Assembly: GCA_022180565.1 (NCBI GenBank)
Contig: BQML01000022.1
Coordinates: 1-64,000, forward strand
DNA from: Bacteroidia bacterium
GTDB lineage: Bacteria > Bacteroidota > Ignavibacteria > UBA10030
DNA length: 64,000 bases
Direction of reading: 5' to 3'
How positions within the stretch are numbered: position 1 is the stretch's first letter; the number at the start of each line of letters is the position of its first letter. Made by a program: the position numbers and the translations under genes. This document shows positions 36,889 through 46,175 of the stretch, in pieces. A model generated the notes under the pieces. It was given only the letters and a program-made list of their open reading frames with translations. It had not been told where the DNA came from and did not search any database.

Positions 36889-37989
36889 ATGAGAATCCGC
36901 TATACGCGATGGACTGCAGATTCCATGACCGATGAGCAGAGGCTGGAATCGCTGATGTCGTTCTTCAGCTATCTCCTCATTCAGTCGAATGGCGACGTTG
37001 AGGAGGCCATGGAGTGGCTGAGGCAATTGGCCGAGGAGTACGGACTCTTCGACGAATCGTTGACGATGGACGAGCTCATCCAAAAGCTCAAGGAGCGCGG
37101 AATCCTGGAAGAAGTCAAGGACATGCTGGTGCTGACGACGCGCGGAATTCAGAAGATCCGCCAAGATGCCTTGCGCCAGATCTTCACATCGCTCAAAAAG
37201 GCTCCCGACGGCTCGCACGAAACCCCGTTGAGCGGAAGCGGAACCGACCGTTTGAGCGAGACGCGTTCGTGGACGTTCGGCGACCATGCGACGAACATCG
37301 ATCTCACTTCCACCATCACCAATGCGCTGAAGAGGGACGGGATTGACCACTTCGCGCTCCAGGAAGACGACCTGGAGGTCTACGAGACCGAACATATGAC
37401 CTCGTGCGCCACGGTTCTCATGCTGGATATCAGCCACAGCATGATCCTGTACGGCGAGGACCGGATCACTCCCGCCAAGCAGGTGGCACTGGCACTGGCG
37501 GAGCTGATCCGCACGAAGTTCCCCCGGGATTTCCTGGCGCTCGTGGTGTTTGGGGACGACGCCAAGATTGTAAGCCTGGACGAGCTACCGTTCCTGAGTG
37601 TGGGGCCGTATCACACCAACACCCGGGCCGGCCTTCAGTTGGCGAGGAACCTGTTGAGGCGCAGTGGGAAGGTCAACAAGCAGATCTTCATGGTGACGGA
37701 CGGCAAGCCTTCGGCCATTTTCGATTCGGCCGGCAGGCTTTACAAGAACTCCTTTGGCCTTGATCCGCGCATTGTCAACAAGACGCTCGACGAGGCCGTG
37801 CAGTGCCGAAGGGAGAAGATTACCGTAAGCACCTTCATGGTAGCACAGGACCCTTCTCTCGTGAATTTTGTCGAAGAATTCACCAAGGCCAACCAAGGCC
37901 GCGCTTACTTCTCCTCGATCAACAACCTCGGCGAGTTCATCTTTGTCGACTACATCCGGAACCGCAGGAAGCGGATCGGATCCCGCTAA
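36889..37989 (+). CDS. VWA-domain partner of the AAA+ ATPase
   Basis: 366 residues from the ATG at 36889; GTG at 36877, directly after the ATPase stop, is a possible alternative. Residues 1-150 are helical and probably contact the ATPase. The VWA domain begins at CATVLMLDISHSM with MIDAS residues Asp180, Ser182 and Ser184, Thr in HTNTRAGLQ and Asp in MVTDGKPSA, so metal-dependent ligand binding looks intact. It ends RKRIGSR. No membrane segment or signal is present. ATPase and VWA genes form a two-gene unit. Confidence 0.9.
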   Translation: MRIRYTRWTADSMTDEQRLESLMSFFSYLLIQSNGDVEEAMEWLRQLAEEYGLFDESLTMDELIQKLKERGILEEVKDMLVLTTRGIQKIRQDALRQIFTSLKKAPDGSHETPLSGSGTDRLSETRSWTFGDHATNIDLTSTITNALKRDGIDHFALQEDDLEVYETEHMTSCATVLMLDISHSMILYGEDRITPAKQVALALAELIRTKFPRDFLALVVFGDDAKIVSLDELPFLSVGPYHTNTRAGLQLARNLLRRSGKVNKQIFMVTDGKPSAIFDSAGRLYKNSFGLDPRIVNKTLDEAVQCRREKITVSTFMVAQDPSLVNFVEEFTKANQGRAYFSSINNLGEFIFVDYIRNRRKRIGSR

Positions 37990-38029
37990 AAAAAAGCCTC
38001 ACCGCTGTTGAGCTTTCGTTTTTTTTTCG
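37988..38029 (+). terminator. Possible intrinsic terminator after the VWA gene
   Basis: A-rich stretch, stem AAAGC(C)TC / GAGCTTT with loop ACCGCTGTT, then a run of nine T. The stem is short with one bulge. It overlaps the -35 of the next gene's promoter, so one of the two readings may be wrong. Confidence 0.45.
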
Positions 38030-38035
38030 TATCTT
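38008..38035 (+). promoter_or_regulatory. Possible promoter for the second hybrid kinase
   Basis: TTGAGC (38008-38013), 16-bp spacer with a T-tract, TATCTT (38030-38035). It precedes the ATG at 38069 by 33 nt. Confidence 0.45.
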
Positions 38036-38068
38036 GGTCCCGACGATCTTCGAGGAACGCTCTCCATA

Positions 38069-41014
38069 ATGCCCAGACAGAACCGCGGCACCTCCCGCCG
38101 CGTGTCGAATTCCCTTCTCGCTTCCTTTCCAGTCCCCTCCGCTCAACTGGATCACAACGGACGTTTTACGGAATGGAACAAACACGCTGAGCGGCTGACG
38201 GGCCTCCGCCGCCGGGATATCATCGGCAGAACGGTCGTCGACCTGTTCCCCCCGCATACCGCAGTGTCGTTCCTCAAGAAGCTTAAGAACGTTGCTAAGA
38301 CCGGTACGACTTCCCACTTCAAGAAACTCGAGCTGCAGACGGGGAAACGATCCGTCTCCATCGATGGCACGGTTTGGAAGCTTCCATCCGGCGTTGGATT
38401 CGTGATCTCGTCTGCGGCCGGATCCGAAGACGATTTTGCCCAATCGGTCTCCATCCTCGACAGTATCACCGATGCATTCTTTCTCCTCGACAAGTCCTGG
38501 AGGTTCGCCTACCTCAGCCCAAAATCCGAGCAATTCCTCAAACGCCTGAATGTCCGCATCGGGGATCTCCTGGGGAAGGATATACGGACGATGTTTCCCC
38601 CGGGAGAGGATCCATCGGGCTATGATCGCCTGCGAAAAGCGTTTGTCGAGCGGGTGACCGTGGAATACGAGGCATTCTTCAAACCGCTGAATACTTGGTT
38701 TGAGGTAAGTGCCCATCCTCTGGGGGACGGACTTTCCGTGTACGTGCGAGACATTACGCGTCGAAAACTCGCCGAGACTGCCTTTCTGAAGCTTTCCAAC
38801 GCGGTCGAACAATCCGCCGACGGCGTGTTTGTGACCAATACGGAGGGCGTGATCGAGTACATCAATCCCGCCTTTGAACAGATCACCGGATATCGCCGCT
38901 CGGAAGTTTTGGGGAAGACGCCTGCGATTCTCAAGTTTGATGATCAGGACCAGAATTACTTTGAGCGAATGTGGGCTCAGGTCAAGGCCGGCGGCGTTTT
39001 CCGGGCCACGATGGTGAATCGCCGCAAGAGCGGCGAGGTGTACCACGTGGAAGAGACCATCACCCCCGTGCGAGACGCCGCGGGCACCATCACTCACTAC
39101 GTTGCGACCTTAAGGGACGTCAGTGAACGAAAGAGGACCGAGGAGAGATTTCGCGCCCTGATCGAGAACAGTTCCGACGGCATCGCCCTCCTGGGCCGCG
39201 ACGGAACCCTTCGATATACCGGCCCCTCCACAGCGCGCATTCTGGGTTACGAGACCGAGGACTTCACGAACAGGCTTGGATTCGATTTCATTCATCCCGA
39301 TGACCGCCCGGCGGCCGAGCAGGCCTTTCGGGAGCTCCTTGCCCATCCGCGCACGATCATGCTCCTCCAGTTCCGTCTGCGGCACAAGGACGGCGTATGG
39401 CGCTGGATCGAGGCAACGGTGAACAACCTTCTCGATGAGCCGAGCATCCAGGCCGTCGTGCTGAATTACCGTGACATCACGGACAGGAAACACATCGAGG
39501 AAGCGTTGAAGAAATCGGAGATTGAGTATCGCAACCTGTTTGAGCGGGCCAACGACGCGATCTTCATCTTCGAGCCGCAGGGGGAGGTCATTCTGGAAGC
39601 CAACAACAAGGCGTGCCAGTTATACGGATTCTCGCGGGACGAGCTCATCGGCATGAGCCTGAAGAATCTGACAAAGGATGTGGGACGCGGCGAGTACGAG
39701 ATTCAAGAACTGCTGCGTCACAAGAGCTCGAGGAACTTTGAGACGATCCATTTCAATAAGAAGGGGGACCCCATGGAGATGCTCGTCAATTCCTCGGTTG
39801 TGGAGTACCTCGGGCGGACGGCGATCATGAGTATCATCCGCGACCTGACTGAACTCAGACGATTGGAGCACCAGCTGAGGCAGGCTCAGAAAATGGAGAG
39901 CATTGGAACGCTCGCCGGGGGCATCGCGCACGACTTCAACAACATCCTGAGCATCATTTTGGGATATTCCTCGCTCATCAAGCGCGGGAAGGCCGACGGG
40001 AAGAAATTTGACGAAGCCCTGGACACGATCACAAAGGCGGCCCAGCGAGGTGCAACGCTGGTAAAACAAATCCTGACCTTCGCGCGCAAAACCGACGTCA
40101 TTTTCGAATCCGTTCGCATCAACGAACTCCTCGCCGATCTCACCAAATTGTTGGGGGAGACTTTCCCCCGTACCATCAGCTTCGATTTGCAACTCGATCC
40201 CGCGGTTCCGACGATCCTGGCGGATCCCAACCAACTGCACCAGGTGTTTCTCAATCTGTGCGTCAATGCGCGCGATGCCATGCCGGAGTCGGGAGTCATC
40301 ACCCTCGGCACGGGGCTCATCAACGGTCTCCACCTCCAGGAACGGTTCCCCGATGCGCGGCAAAGCGAATACGTGCATGTGCGAGTCAGCGACACAGGGA
40401 CGGGCATGGATGAAGCGACAAAGCAAAGGATCTTCGAGCCCTTCTTCACCACGAAGGGCCAGGGCAGAGGCACCGGCCTCGGGCTGGCAGTCGTCTACGG
40501 CATCGTGAACAACCACCGCGGCTTCGTCGACGTTGAAAGCAGGCTGGGCAAGGGCACAACGTTCCATCTGTATTTTCCCGTCCAGATGCGCACCTTCGAA
40601 ACTCTGGGCGAGGGGAAAACCCCGGTCGAGGAGATCCCGGGGGGATCGGAAACGGTGCTTCTTGTAGAAGACGAGCATATGCTCCGATCGCTTGTGAAAG
40701 AACTGCTCGAAGGACATGGGTATAGCGTCCTCACCGCTTCCGACGGGGCCGAGGCCCTCGATACCTACCGCCGGCTCAAAGACGAAATTGACCTCGTGCT
40801 CACCGACATTGGCCTTCCGAAGCTCAGCGGGTGGGACGTCTGCAAAGGCATCCTTGAATCGAATCCGCGCGCGAGGGTGATCGTCGCCAGCGGGTATATC
40901 GATCCGAATCAAAAATCGGATCTGAAAGACTCCGGCGCAAAAGATTTCATCCACAAACCCTACCTCCCCGAGGATGTGCTTCGGCGTGTTCGCGCCGTTC
41001 TCGACGCGTCCTGA
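38069..41014 (+). CDS. Hybrid histidine kinase: five PAS, HisKA, HATPase, REC
   Basis: 981 residues, no membrane segment. PAS domains lie at about 20-115, 130-240, 245-365, 370-490 and 495-610 (e.g. [37 protein letters not shown]). Phosphoacceptor His621 is in [16 protein letters not shown]. The ATPase has [14 protein letters not shown] and [20 protein letters not shown]. The receiver carries Asp913 ([15 protein letters not shown]) and ends at the C-terminus, so output must be through another protein. Architecture and sequence are close to the kinase at 25833, suggesting paralogues. A response-regulator remnant follows downstream. Confidence 0.95.
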   Translation: MPRQNRGTSRRVSNSLLASFPVPSAQLDHNGRFTEWNKHAERLTGLRRRDIIGRTVVDLFPPHTAVSFLKKLKNVAKTGTTSHFKKLELQTGKRSVSIDGTVWKLPSGVGFVISSAAGSEDDFAQSVSILDSITDAFFLLDKSWRFAYLSPKSEQFLKRLNVRIGDLLGKDIRTMFPPGEDPSGYDRLRKAFVERVTVEYEAFFKPLNTWFEVSAHPLGDGLSVYVRDITRRKLAETAFLKLSNAVEQSADGVFVTNTEGVIEYINPAFEQITGYRRSEVLGKTPAILKFDDQDQNYFERMWAQVKAGGVFRATMVNRRKSGEVYHVEETITPVRDAAGTITHYVATLRDVSERKRTEERFRALIENSSDGIALLGRDGTLRYTGPSTARILGYETEDFTNRLGFDFIHPDDRPAAEQAFRELLAHPRTIMLLQFRLRHKDGVWRWIEATVNNLLDEPSIQAVVLNYRDITDRKHIEEALKKSEIEYRNLFERANDAIFIFEPQGEVILEANNKACQLYGFSRDELIGMSLKNLTKDVGRGEYEIQELLRHKSSRNFETIHFNKKGDPMEMLVNSSVVEYLGRTAIMSIIRDLTELRRLEHQLRQAQKMESIGTLAGGIAHDFNNILSIILGYSSLIKRGKADGKKFDEALDTITKAAQRGATLVKQILTFARKTDVIFESVRINELLADLTKLLGETFPRTISFDLQLDPAVPTILADPNQLHQVFLNLCVNARDAMPESGVITLGTGLINGLHLQERFPDARQSEYVHVRVSDTGTGMDEATKQRIFEPFFTTKGQGRGTGLGLAVVYGIVNNHRGFVDVESRLGKGTTFHLYFPVQMRTFETLGEGKTPVEEIPGGSETVLLVEDEHMLRSLVKELLEGHGYSVLTASDGAEALDTYRRLKDEIDLVLTDIGLPKLSGWDVCKGILESNPRARVIVASGYIDPNQKSDLKDSGAKDFIHKPYLPEDVLRRVRAVLDAS

Positions 41015-41082
41015 CTGTTGCTTTGAATTGTTGCCCTCTCCCGCCTGCCAAGGCTCACATTTCCTCATTGCACTCATCCCTC

Positions 41083-41258
41083 TGACGCGGTACGTTGCTA
41101 TGATGATCCCACGCTCCATCCCCGTCGTCATCCTCACCTCCTCTAGCCAGGAGCGGGACATCGTCGAGAGCTACAGACTCGGCGTCAATAGCTATATCAG
41201 CAAACCAATCGACTTCGAAAAATTTGCCGGGGCGGTTTCCGAGATCGGCCTCTTCTAA
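41083..41258 (+). pseudogene. Remnant of a response-regulator receiver domain
   Basis: The frame ending at 41258 reads [20 protein letters not shown], then [20 protein letters not shown] and EIGLF. This is the beta4-beta5-alpha5 end of an RcpA-type single-domain response regulator, with the conserved Thr/Ser and Lys. The upstream half, with the phosphoacceptor Asp, is absent: the in-frame sequence before it ([16 protein letters not shown]) is unrelated. So it is probably a decayed gene left after a deletion. An ATG at 41101 exists, but a 52-residue fragment could not be phosphorylated. Confidence 0.7.
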
Positions 41259-41391
41259 GTACTCCTCAATCCCCCCGCGATAAGACTAACCGCGGTTCGG
41301 CGGCAACAGGCAACACGTTGTCTGTCTTGAGTTTGAGCCAATTTTTGTCGATTTTTGCTGGTTAGGCTTTGTTCCACTTCATGGATCCTTC
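41259..41391. other. Intergenic end of the 377-bp gap before the HisA-like gene
   Basis: The gap from 41015 to 41391 holds the receiver remnant and this remaining stretch. Here CCGCGATAAGACTAACCGCGG contains a short inverted CCGCG repeat, and a run of T-rich words (AATTTTTGTC, GATTTTTGCT) follows. No convincing promoter, RNA or further gene is seen. Confidence 0.4.
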
Positions 41392-42156
41392 ATGCTGCTG
41401 ATCTTCCCCTCCATCGAGATATCCCATGGTGAATGCGTCCATGTCGTCCACGGAGAACCCGGCTTCGAGCACGTGTACTCGGTCGATCCTGTCCGCATGG
41501 CTGTGCTCTGGAGGGGAGAGAACGCCAAGACCCTCCATATCATTGATCGGGACGGTGTTGAGGAGGGAATGATCAGGAACCGCGAAATGATCAAAAAGAT
41601 CGTGGAGGCTGTGGACATCCCCGTCCAAGTCGGTGGGGGGATCAGGAATCTTGAGGAAATACGTACCCTCCTGGACATGGGTGTGTATCGAGTGATCGTC
41701 GGTACGGCGGCAGCAGAGACCCCCGAGCTGGTTCAGGATGTGATTCGCGAACACGGCTCCCGCAAGATGGCCATCAGCATAGAGTCGTACCAAGGTAAGG
41801 TGCGGGTAAGCAGGGGCAGGAAACTGCTTCCGGTATCCCCGATCGAGTTTGGCAGGCAGATGAAGGACCTGGGCGTTTCCCGAGCGCTTTTTTCGTCCAT
41901 TGACGATGACGGAAAAACCAAGAGGCTCGATTTGACGGCTCTGAAGGAAATGGCCACTTCCACCGGGCTCCGCATCACTGCCCAGGGCGGAGTCAGAAAC
42001 TACAAAGATCTGATAGACCTGCAGACCCTTGAGCAATTTGGAGTGGATTCGGCGGTGATCGGACGACCGCTGTACGAAAACACCTTCCCCTGCCAGAGAT
42101 TGTGGCGGCTGAATGAAAAAGATCTGAAGGACCTCGGACCAACACGGCGCATCTGA
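41392..42156 (+). CDS. HisA-like TIM-barrel protein with Glu at both catalytic positions
   Basis: 254 residues, a complete phosphate-binding barrel: PVQVGGGIRNLEEIRTLLDM, YRVIVGTAAAETPELV, AQGGVRNYKDL and SAVIGRPLYEN are HisA-like. The two catalytic Asp of HisA (Asp8 and Asp127 in the Thermotoga enzyme) align with Glu9 (PSIEISHG) and Glu131 (AISIESYQG). HisA isomerises a histidine-pathway intermediate; here the changed acids and the position ahead of pfkB-lysC-dap genes, away from other his genes, suggest a different substrate or a regulatory role. It ends 2 nt before the PfkB gene. Confidence 0.8.
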   Translation: MLLIFPSIEISHGECVHVVHGEPGFEHVYSVDPVRMAVLWRGENAKTLHIIDRDGVEEGMIRNREMIKKIVEAVDIPVQVGGGIRNLEEIRTLLDMGVYRVIVGTAAAETPELVQDVIREHGSRKMAISIESYQGKVRVSRGRKLLPVSPIEFGRQMKDLGVSRALFSSIDDDGKTKRLDLTALKEMATSTGLRITAQGGVRNYKDLIDLQTLEQFGVDSAVIGRPLYENTFPCQRLWRLNEKDLKDLGPTRRI

Positions 42157-42158
42157 TC

Positions 42159-43085
42159 GTGACCGTCACCGTCATCGGCCATCTTTGTCTCGACACGCTT
42201 CATCTTCCGAACCAGGCTGAGCCGGTCCGTGATTTCGGCGGTATTGTTTATTCCATCGCCACGCTCGCCGCCATGATGGACCGGGAAGCGAGGATTCTTC
42301 CGGTCGTCGGAGTGGGGGAGGCCGAGTACGACCGGTTTCTGGATTGGCTGAAGCAGTTTCCGAACGTGGACGCCGCCGGGGTGTACCGGTTCAAGGGCCC
42401 GACCAATGACGTGCATCTCTTTTACGGGGAGGGTGGCTCGCGGATCGAGTGCTCGAAGGACATTGCCCGGCCGATCCCCATCGAGCATATCAGGCCGTTT
42501 CTGGAGGCGGATGGAATTCACATCAACATGATTTCCGGATTCGACATCACGCTTGAGACGCTTGACGCCATCCGTATGGAGACCCGGGACCGAGGAACGC
42601 CGCTGACGTTTGATACGCATTCCCTGAGCCTTGGGATCGATCACGAATTCAAGAGGTTCCGTCGACCGCTCTCCGACTGGCGGCGTTGGTACTTCATGCT
42701 CGACACCGTACAGCTCAGTGAGGACGAAGCCGCCGGGCTCACGCCCGAACGTTATACGGAACAGGACTTTGTCCATCAGGCCCTCTCGCTCATGGTGAAG
42801 AATATCATCATCACCCGGGGCGCCCGCGGTGCGACGCTGTTCGAACAACGCAACAAGAAGATCACTCGACACGACCTTCCGGGGCACAAGCTGACGGATT
42901 CGCCGGACCCCACGGGGTGCGGCGATGTCTTCGGCGCGGCTTTTTTTGCGGAGTATCTCAGAACGCACTCGGCTCTTCGAGCGGCCGGGATTGCCAACAA
43001 AGTCGCCGCCTGGCATACAACCTATTCGGGAACGGCCGGCCTGCAGAGGGCGCGAGAATCCGTTCAGAATGAGTTTCCTGCATAG
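42159..43085 (+). CDS. PfkB-family carbohydrate/nucleoside kinase
   Basis: 308 residues, GTG start 2 nt after the HisA-like gene. The N-terminal TVIGHLCLDTLHLP and a DFGGIVYSIATLAA segment bind the sugar; IITRGARGATLFE and the C-terminal signature DPTGCGDVFGAAFFAEYL (Asp256 as base) form the ATP site. Substrate not predictable. Because it is coupled to the HisA-like gene, it may act on the same phosphorylated sugar or nucleoside. It is followed by lysC 6 nt later. Confidence 0.9.
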   Translation: MTVTVIGHLCLDTLHLPNQAEPVRDFGGIVYSIATLAAMMDREARILPVVGVGEAEYDRFLDWLKQFPNVDAAGVYRFKGPTNDVHLFYGEGGSRIECSKDIARPIPIEHIRPFLEADGIHINMISGFDITLETLDAIRMETRDRGTPLTFDTHSLSLGIDHEFKRFRRPLSDWRRWYFMLDTVQLSEDEAAGLTPERYTEQDFVHQALSLMVKNIIITRGARGATLFEQRNKKITRHDLPGHKLTDSPDPTGCGDVFGAAFFAEYLRTHSALRAAGIANKVAAWHTTYSGTAGLQRARESVQNEFPA

Positions 43086-43091
43086 ACGTTC

Positions 43092-44495
43092 ATGATCGTT
43101 CAAAAATTCGGAGGAACCTCGGTAGAAGACGCGGCAGCGATGAATGCCGCGATCCGCATCATTGAACGCGAGCGATCCCGCACGCCGCTTGTGGTCCTCT
43201 CCGCCATCGGCGGAGCCACAAACACCCTGCTGGGCGCCGCCCGTGTGGCGCAGAACGGTAGATTCGACGAAGCAACGCGGGTTCTGAATGATTTGCTGGA
43301 GCGGCACGTTCTGATTTTGGAAAACCTGCTGGATTCCAGGTCGCGGATCCAGCGAATCCTGCTTGACATCCGACGTCGCTTCGAAGAACTCAAACACCTG
43401 TGCCAGGGCATCGCCCTGCTCGGAGAGCTGACGGACCGCTCTCTGGACACGGTGGCATCCTATGGCGAACGACTTTCGACCGCTATCATGGCTGAGACCA
43501 TGGACGAGCGAGGACTGCCGGCGGTCTTGATCGATGCCAGAACGTTTATGATCACCGACGACAGGTTTACCGCAGCTCGCCCTTTGTTTGACGAACTTGA
43601 CGCACGGCTCAAAGAATCCGTCGCCCCGTACGTCTCCGCCGGGAAGATCGTCGTCACCCAGGGTTTCATCGGTTCCACACGCAAAGGCGTCACGACCACC
43701 CTGGGGCGCGGCGGGTCGGATTATTCGGCTTCCATCATCGGAGCGGCGCTCAATGCGGAAGAGATCCAGATCTGGACCGACGTGGACGGGGTGCTTACGG
43801 CCGATCCGCGGATCTGTCCTGATGCACGCCAACTCGGGGTTATCTCCTTCCGCGAGGCATCGGAGCTGGCTTACTTCGGGGCTCGCGTGCTTCATCCAAG
43901 TACGATTCTGCCCGCCGTCCGGAAGAACATTCCCGTCCGCGTGCTGAATTCGCGGCGGCCCGATCGTCCGGGCACCTTGATCACAGCCAACCCGCCAAAG
44001 TCCAATGTGGCGGTGAAATCGATTGCCTCGAAGAAGGGGATCACGGTCATCAATATTCAATCCACCCGCATGCTGATGGCGTACGGGTTTCTCGAAAAGA
44101 TCTTCTCCGTCTTCAACCGTTACCAAACGCCCGTAGACCTTGTCACGACGTCGGAAGTAGCCGTCTCGGTCACGATCGACAACAAGGACCGTCTGGAAGA
44201 AATCGCGGCGGACCTCGCGGAAGTCGGCGAAGTTGCCGTCTATGACCGCAAAGGAATCGTGTGCATTGTCGGGGAACAAATGCACGCCACGGCAGGCGTT
44301 GCCGACCGGGTATTCCGGGCGCTTGGCGACATCAACGTCGTCATGATTTCGCAAGGGGCTTCCGAAGTAAACATGAGCCTCGTGCTGAACGAGGAGGACA
44401 TTGTGGAAGCTGTGAGGCGTCTCCACTATGAATTCTTCCCAACTCCCACAGCCGGACGGGTGGCCGAGACGGCAAGCCATGAGGTGACGTCATGA
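43092..44495 (+). CDS. lysC: Aspartate kinase
   Basis: 467 residues. The start MIVQKFGGTSVEDAAAMNA and the later VVTQGFIGSTRKGVTTTLGR and GGSDYSASIIGAALNAEEIQ are aspartokinase signatures. Two ACT domains follow (GITVINIQSTRMLMAYGF and VAVYDRKGIVCIVGEQ), so feedback control by lysine or threonine is likely. It catalyses the first step to lysine, threonine and methionine. It overlaps dapB by 4 nt (ATGA). Confidence 0.97.
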   Translation: MIVQKFGGTSVEDAAAMNAAIRIIERERSRTPLVVLSAIGGATNTLLGAARVAQNGRFDEATRVLNDLLERHVLILENLLDSRSRIQRILLDIRRRFEELKHLCQGIALLGELTDRSLDTVASYGERLSTAIMAETMDERGLPAVLIDARTFMITDDRFTAARPLFDELDARLKESVAPYVSAGKIVVTQGFIGSTRKGVTTTLGRGGSDYSASIIGAALNAEEIQIWTDVDGVLTADPRICPDARQLGVISFREASELAYFGARVLHPSTILPAVRKNIPVRVLNSRRPDRPGTLITANPPKSNVAVKSIASKKGITVINIQSTRMLMAYGFLEKIFSVFNRYQTPVDLVTTSEVAVSVTIDNKDRLEEIAADLAEVGEVAVYDRKGIVCIVGEQMHATAGVADRVFRALGDINVVMISQGASEVNMSLVLNEEDIVEAVRRLHYEFFPTPTAGRVAETASHEVTS

Positions 44496-45226
44496 ACATA
44501 GCACTCATCGGGTACGGGAAGATGGGAAAGGAAGTGGAAGCGGTCGCGGGTGAGCGCGGATGGACAGTCGCGTTGCGCCGGACCTCGCGTTCCTCGCCCC
44601 CATCCGAGGCGGACATGCGATCCATTGACGTTGTCATTCATTTTGCCCGCGCGGATTCCCTCCGACAGCATGTGGAGGAATGGAGCAAAGCAGGCAAGCC
44701 GATGGTGGTCGGAACCACGGGATGGGGATCCGATCTCGACGCCATGAAGAGGATCATCGACACCAACGGCACGGGTCTTGTGTACGGATCGAACTTTTCA
44801 CTCGGCATGCAGATCTTTCAGCGCATGGTGCGACGAGCGGGGGCGTTGATCGACCGGTTCCCCGAATACGATGCCGGCATCCGCGAAACGCACCATCGTC
44901 ACAAGGCAGACAGCCCGAGCGGGACGGCGTTGATGCTGGGAACCATGCTCCTCGAGAAGCTTTCCAGAAAATCCGAACTGGTTCACGGGACCTTGCGGGG
45001 ACCCGTCAAACCGGAACAGCTCCCAATCGCTTCCCTGCGGATGGGAACAGAAGTGGGCGAGCATGCGGTTCTCTTTGACTCTCCCGCCGACACGATCGAG
45101 CTTGTGCACAAGGCGAAAAACCGTCGCGGCTTTGCCTTGGGCGCACTCCTTGCGGCGGAATGGATCCGCGGAAGAACCGGTATTCACACGTTTGATGAGG
45201 TCGTCTCGGACCTGCTTGACCCCTAG
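44492..45226 (+). CDS. dapB: 4-hydroxy-tetrahydrodipicolinate reductase
   Basis: 244 residues. N-terminal dinucleotide motif IALIGYGKMGKEVE; catalytic motif ETHHRHKADSPSGTA with His134, His135 and Lys138. It reduces the DapA product with NAD(P)H in the lysine/diaminopimelate pathway. It is coupled to lysC and 34 nt before dapA, which has its own GAGGAG upstream. Confidence 0.96.
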   Translation: MNIALIGYGKMGKEVEAVAGERGWTVALRRTSRSSPPSEADMRSIDVVIHFARADSLRQHVEEWSKAGKPMVVGTTGWGSDLDAMKRIIDTNGTGLVYGSNFSLGMQIFQRMVRRAGALIDRFPEYDAGIRETHHRHKADSPSGTALMLGTMLLEKLSRKSELVHGTLRGPVKPEQLPIASLRMGTEVGEHAVLFDSPADTIELVHKAKNRRGFALGALLAAEWIRGRTGIHTFDEVVSDLLDP

Positions 45227-45260
45227 TACTCTTTTCCGATCCATGAGGAGAATCTGAGGT

Positions 45261-46166
45261 ATGGCACAGCGAACAGCGTTCAAGAAGCGATTTCAAGGGA
45301 CAGGCACCGCCCTGGTGACCCCTTTTAAGAAGAGCGGGGCGATTGACGAACATTCGCTTCTGCAATTGCTCGACTATCAATTGAAGGGAAAGGTCGAGGC
45401 TCTCGTGCCGCTGGGGACAACAGGAGAAAACCCGACGCTCTCGCGGACGGAGATGCGAAAAATCATCGAAGTGGTAGTGGAACATGTGGCGGGACGTGCG
45501 CTGGTGATTGCCGGCGCCGGGAGCAACAGCACAGCGACCGCGCTCGAACTCGCCCGAGAGGCGCAGGCGGCGGGAGCTGATGCGGTACTTGTGGTCGGGC
45601 CGTATTATAACAAGCCCACGCAGGAGGGATACTACCGGCACTTCAGGACTATTGCCGAAGAGATTGAGATACCGATCATCGTTTACAATGTTCCGGGCAG
45701 GACGGGGGGAAACATCGAGGCGGCAACGGTGCTTCGGATGGCCGAGGAGATTCCGTTGATCCGCGGGGTCAAGGAAGCTTCGGGAAACATGGCGCAGATC
45801 ATGGAGATCGCGCGGAACAAGCCTGCGCATTTTTCCCTGCTTTCCGGCGACGATGCCCTCACCGTTCCCATTATGGCGTTGGGCGGCGATGGATGCATTT
45901 CGGTGGTTGCAAACGAGGCACCGAACCTGTTCTCGTCTCTGGTGAGGGCCTGCCTTTCAGGCAAATGGGAGAAGGCCCGCGATCTCCACAACCGTCTGCT
46001 CCCGCTCATGAACGCGAATTTCCTTGAGTCAAATCCTATTCCTGTCAAGTCAGCTCTGGCAATGATGGGATTGATTGAAGAGGTGTACAGGCTCCCGCTT
46101 GTGGAACTGAGTGCGCGTCACCGGGAGCCGCTGAGGAAAATCCTCAAATCCCTCGAATTACTCTGA
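45261..46166 (+). CDS. dapA: 4-hydroxy-tetrahydrodipicolinate synthase
   Basis: 301 residues. FQGTGTALVTPF opens the aldolase barrel, PLGTTGENPTLS binds pyruvate, Tyr142 lies in IVYNVPGRTGGN and Schiff-base Lys171 in RGVKEASGN. It condenses pyruvate with aspartate semialdehyde. No asd gene is present in the window. The gene is 9 nt before dapD. Confidence 0.97.
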   Translation: MAQRTAFKKRFQGTGTALVTPFKKSGAIDEHSLLQLLDYQLKGKVEALVPLGTTGENPTLSRTEMRKIIEVVVEHVAGRALVIAGAGSNSTATALELAREAQAAGADAVLVVGPYYNKPTQEGYYRHFRTIAEEIEIPIIVYNVPGRTGGNIEAATVLRMAEEIPLIRGVKEASGNMAQIMEIARNKPAHFSLLSGDDALTVPIMALGGDGCISVVANEAPNLFSSLVRACLSGKWEKARDLHNRLLPLMNANFLESNPIPVKSALAMMGLIEEVYRLPLVELSARHREPLRKILKSLELL

Positions 46167-46175
46167 AAGAACACG

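Noticed and set aside
39620-41161. 513-codon reverse-strand open frame
   Set aside because: It is antisense to the second hybrid kinase, whose domains are unmistakable.
41392-42156. Standard histidine-pathway HisA
   Set aside because: Both catalytic Asp are replaced and no other his gene is nearby; kept as HisA-like.
42000-44480. 826-codon reverse-strand open frame
   Set aside because: It is the antisense shadow of pfkB and lysC; its translation is His/Arg/Asp-rich without motifs, as expected in GC-rich sequence.
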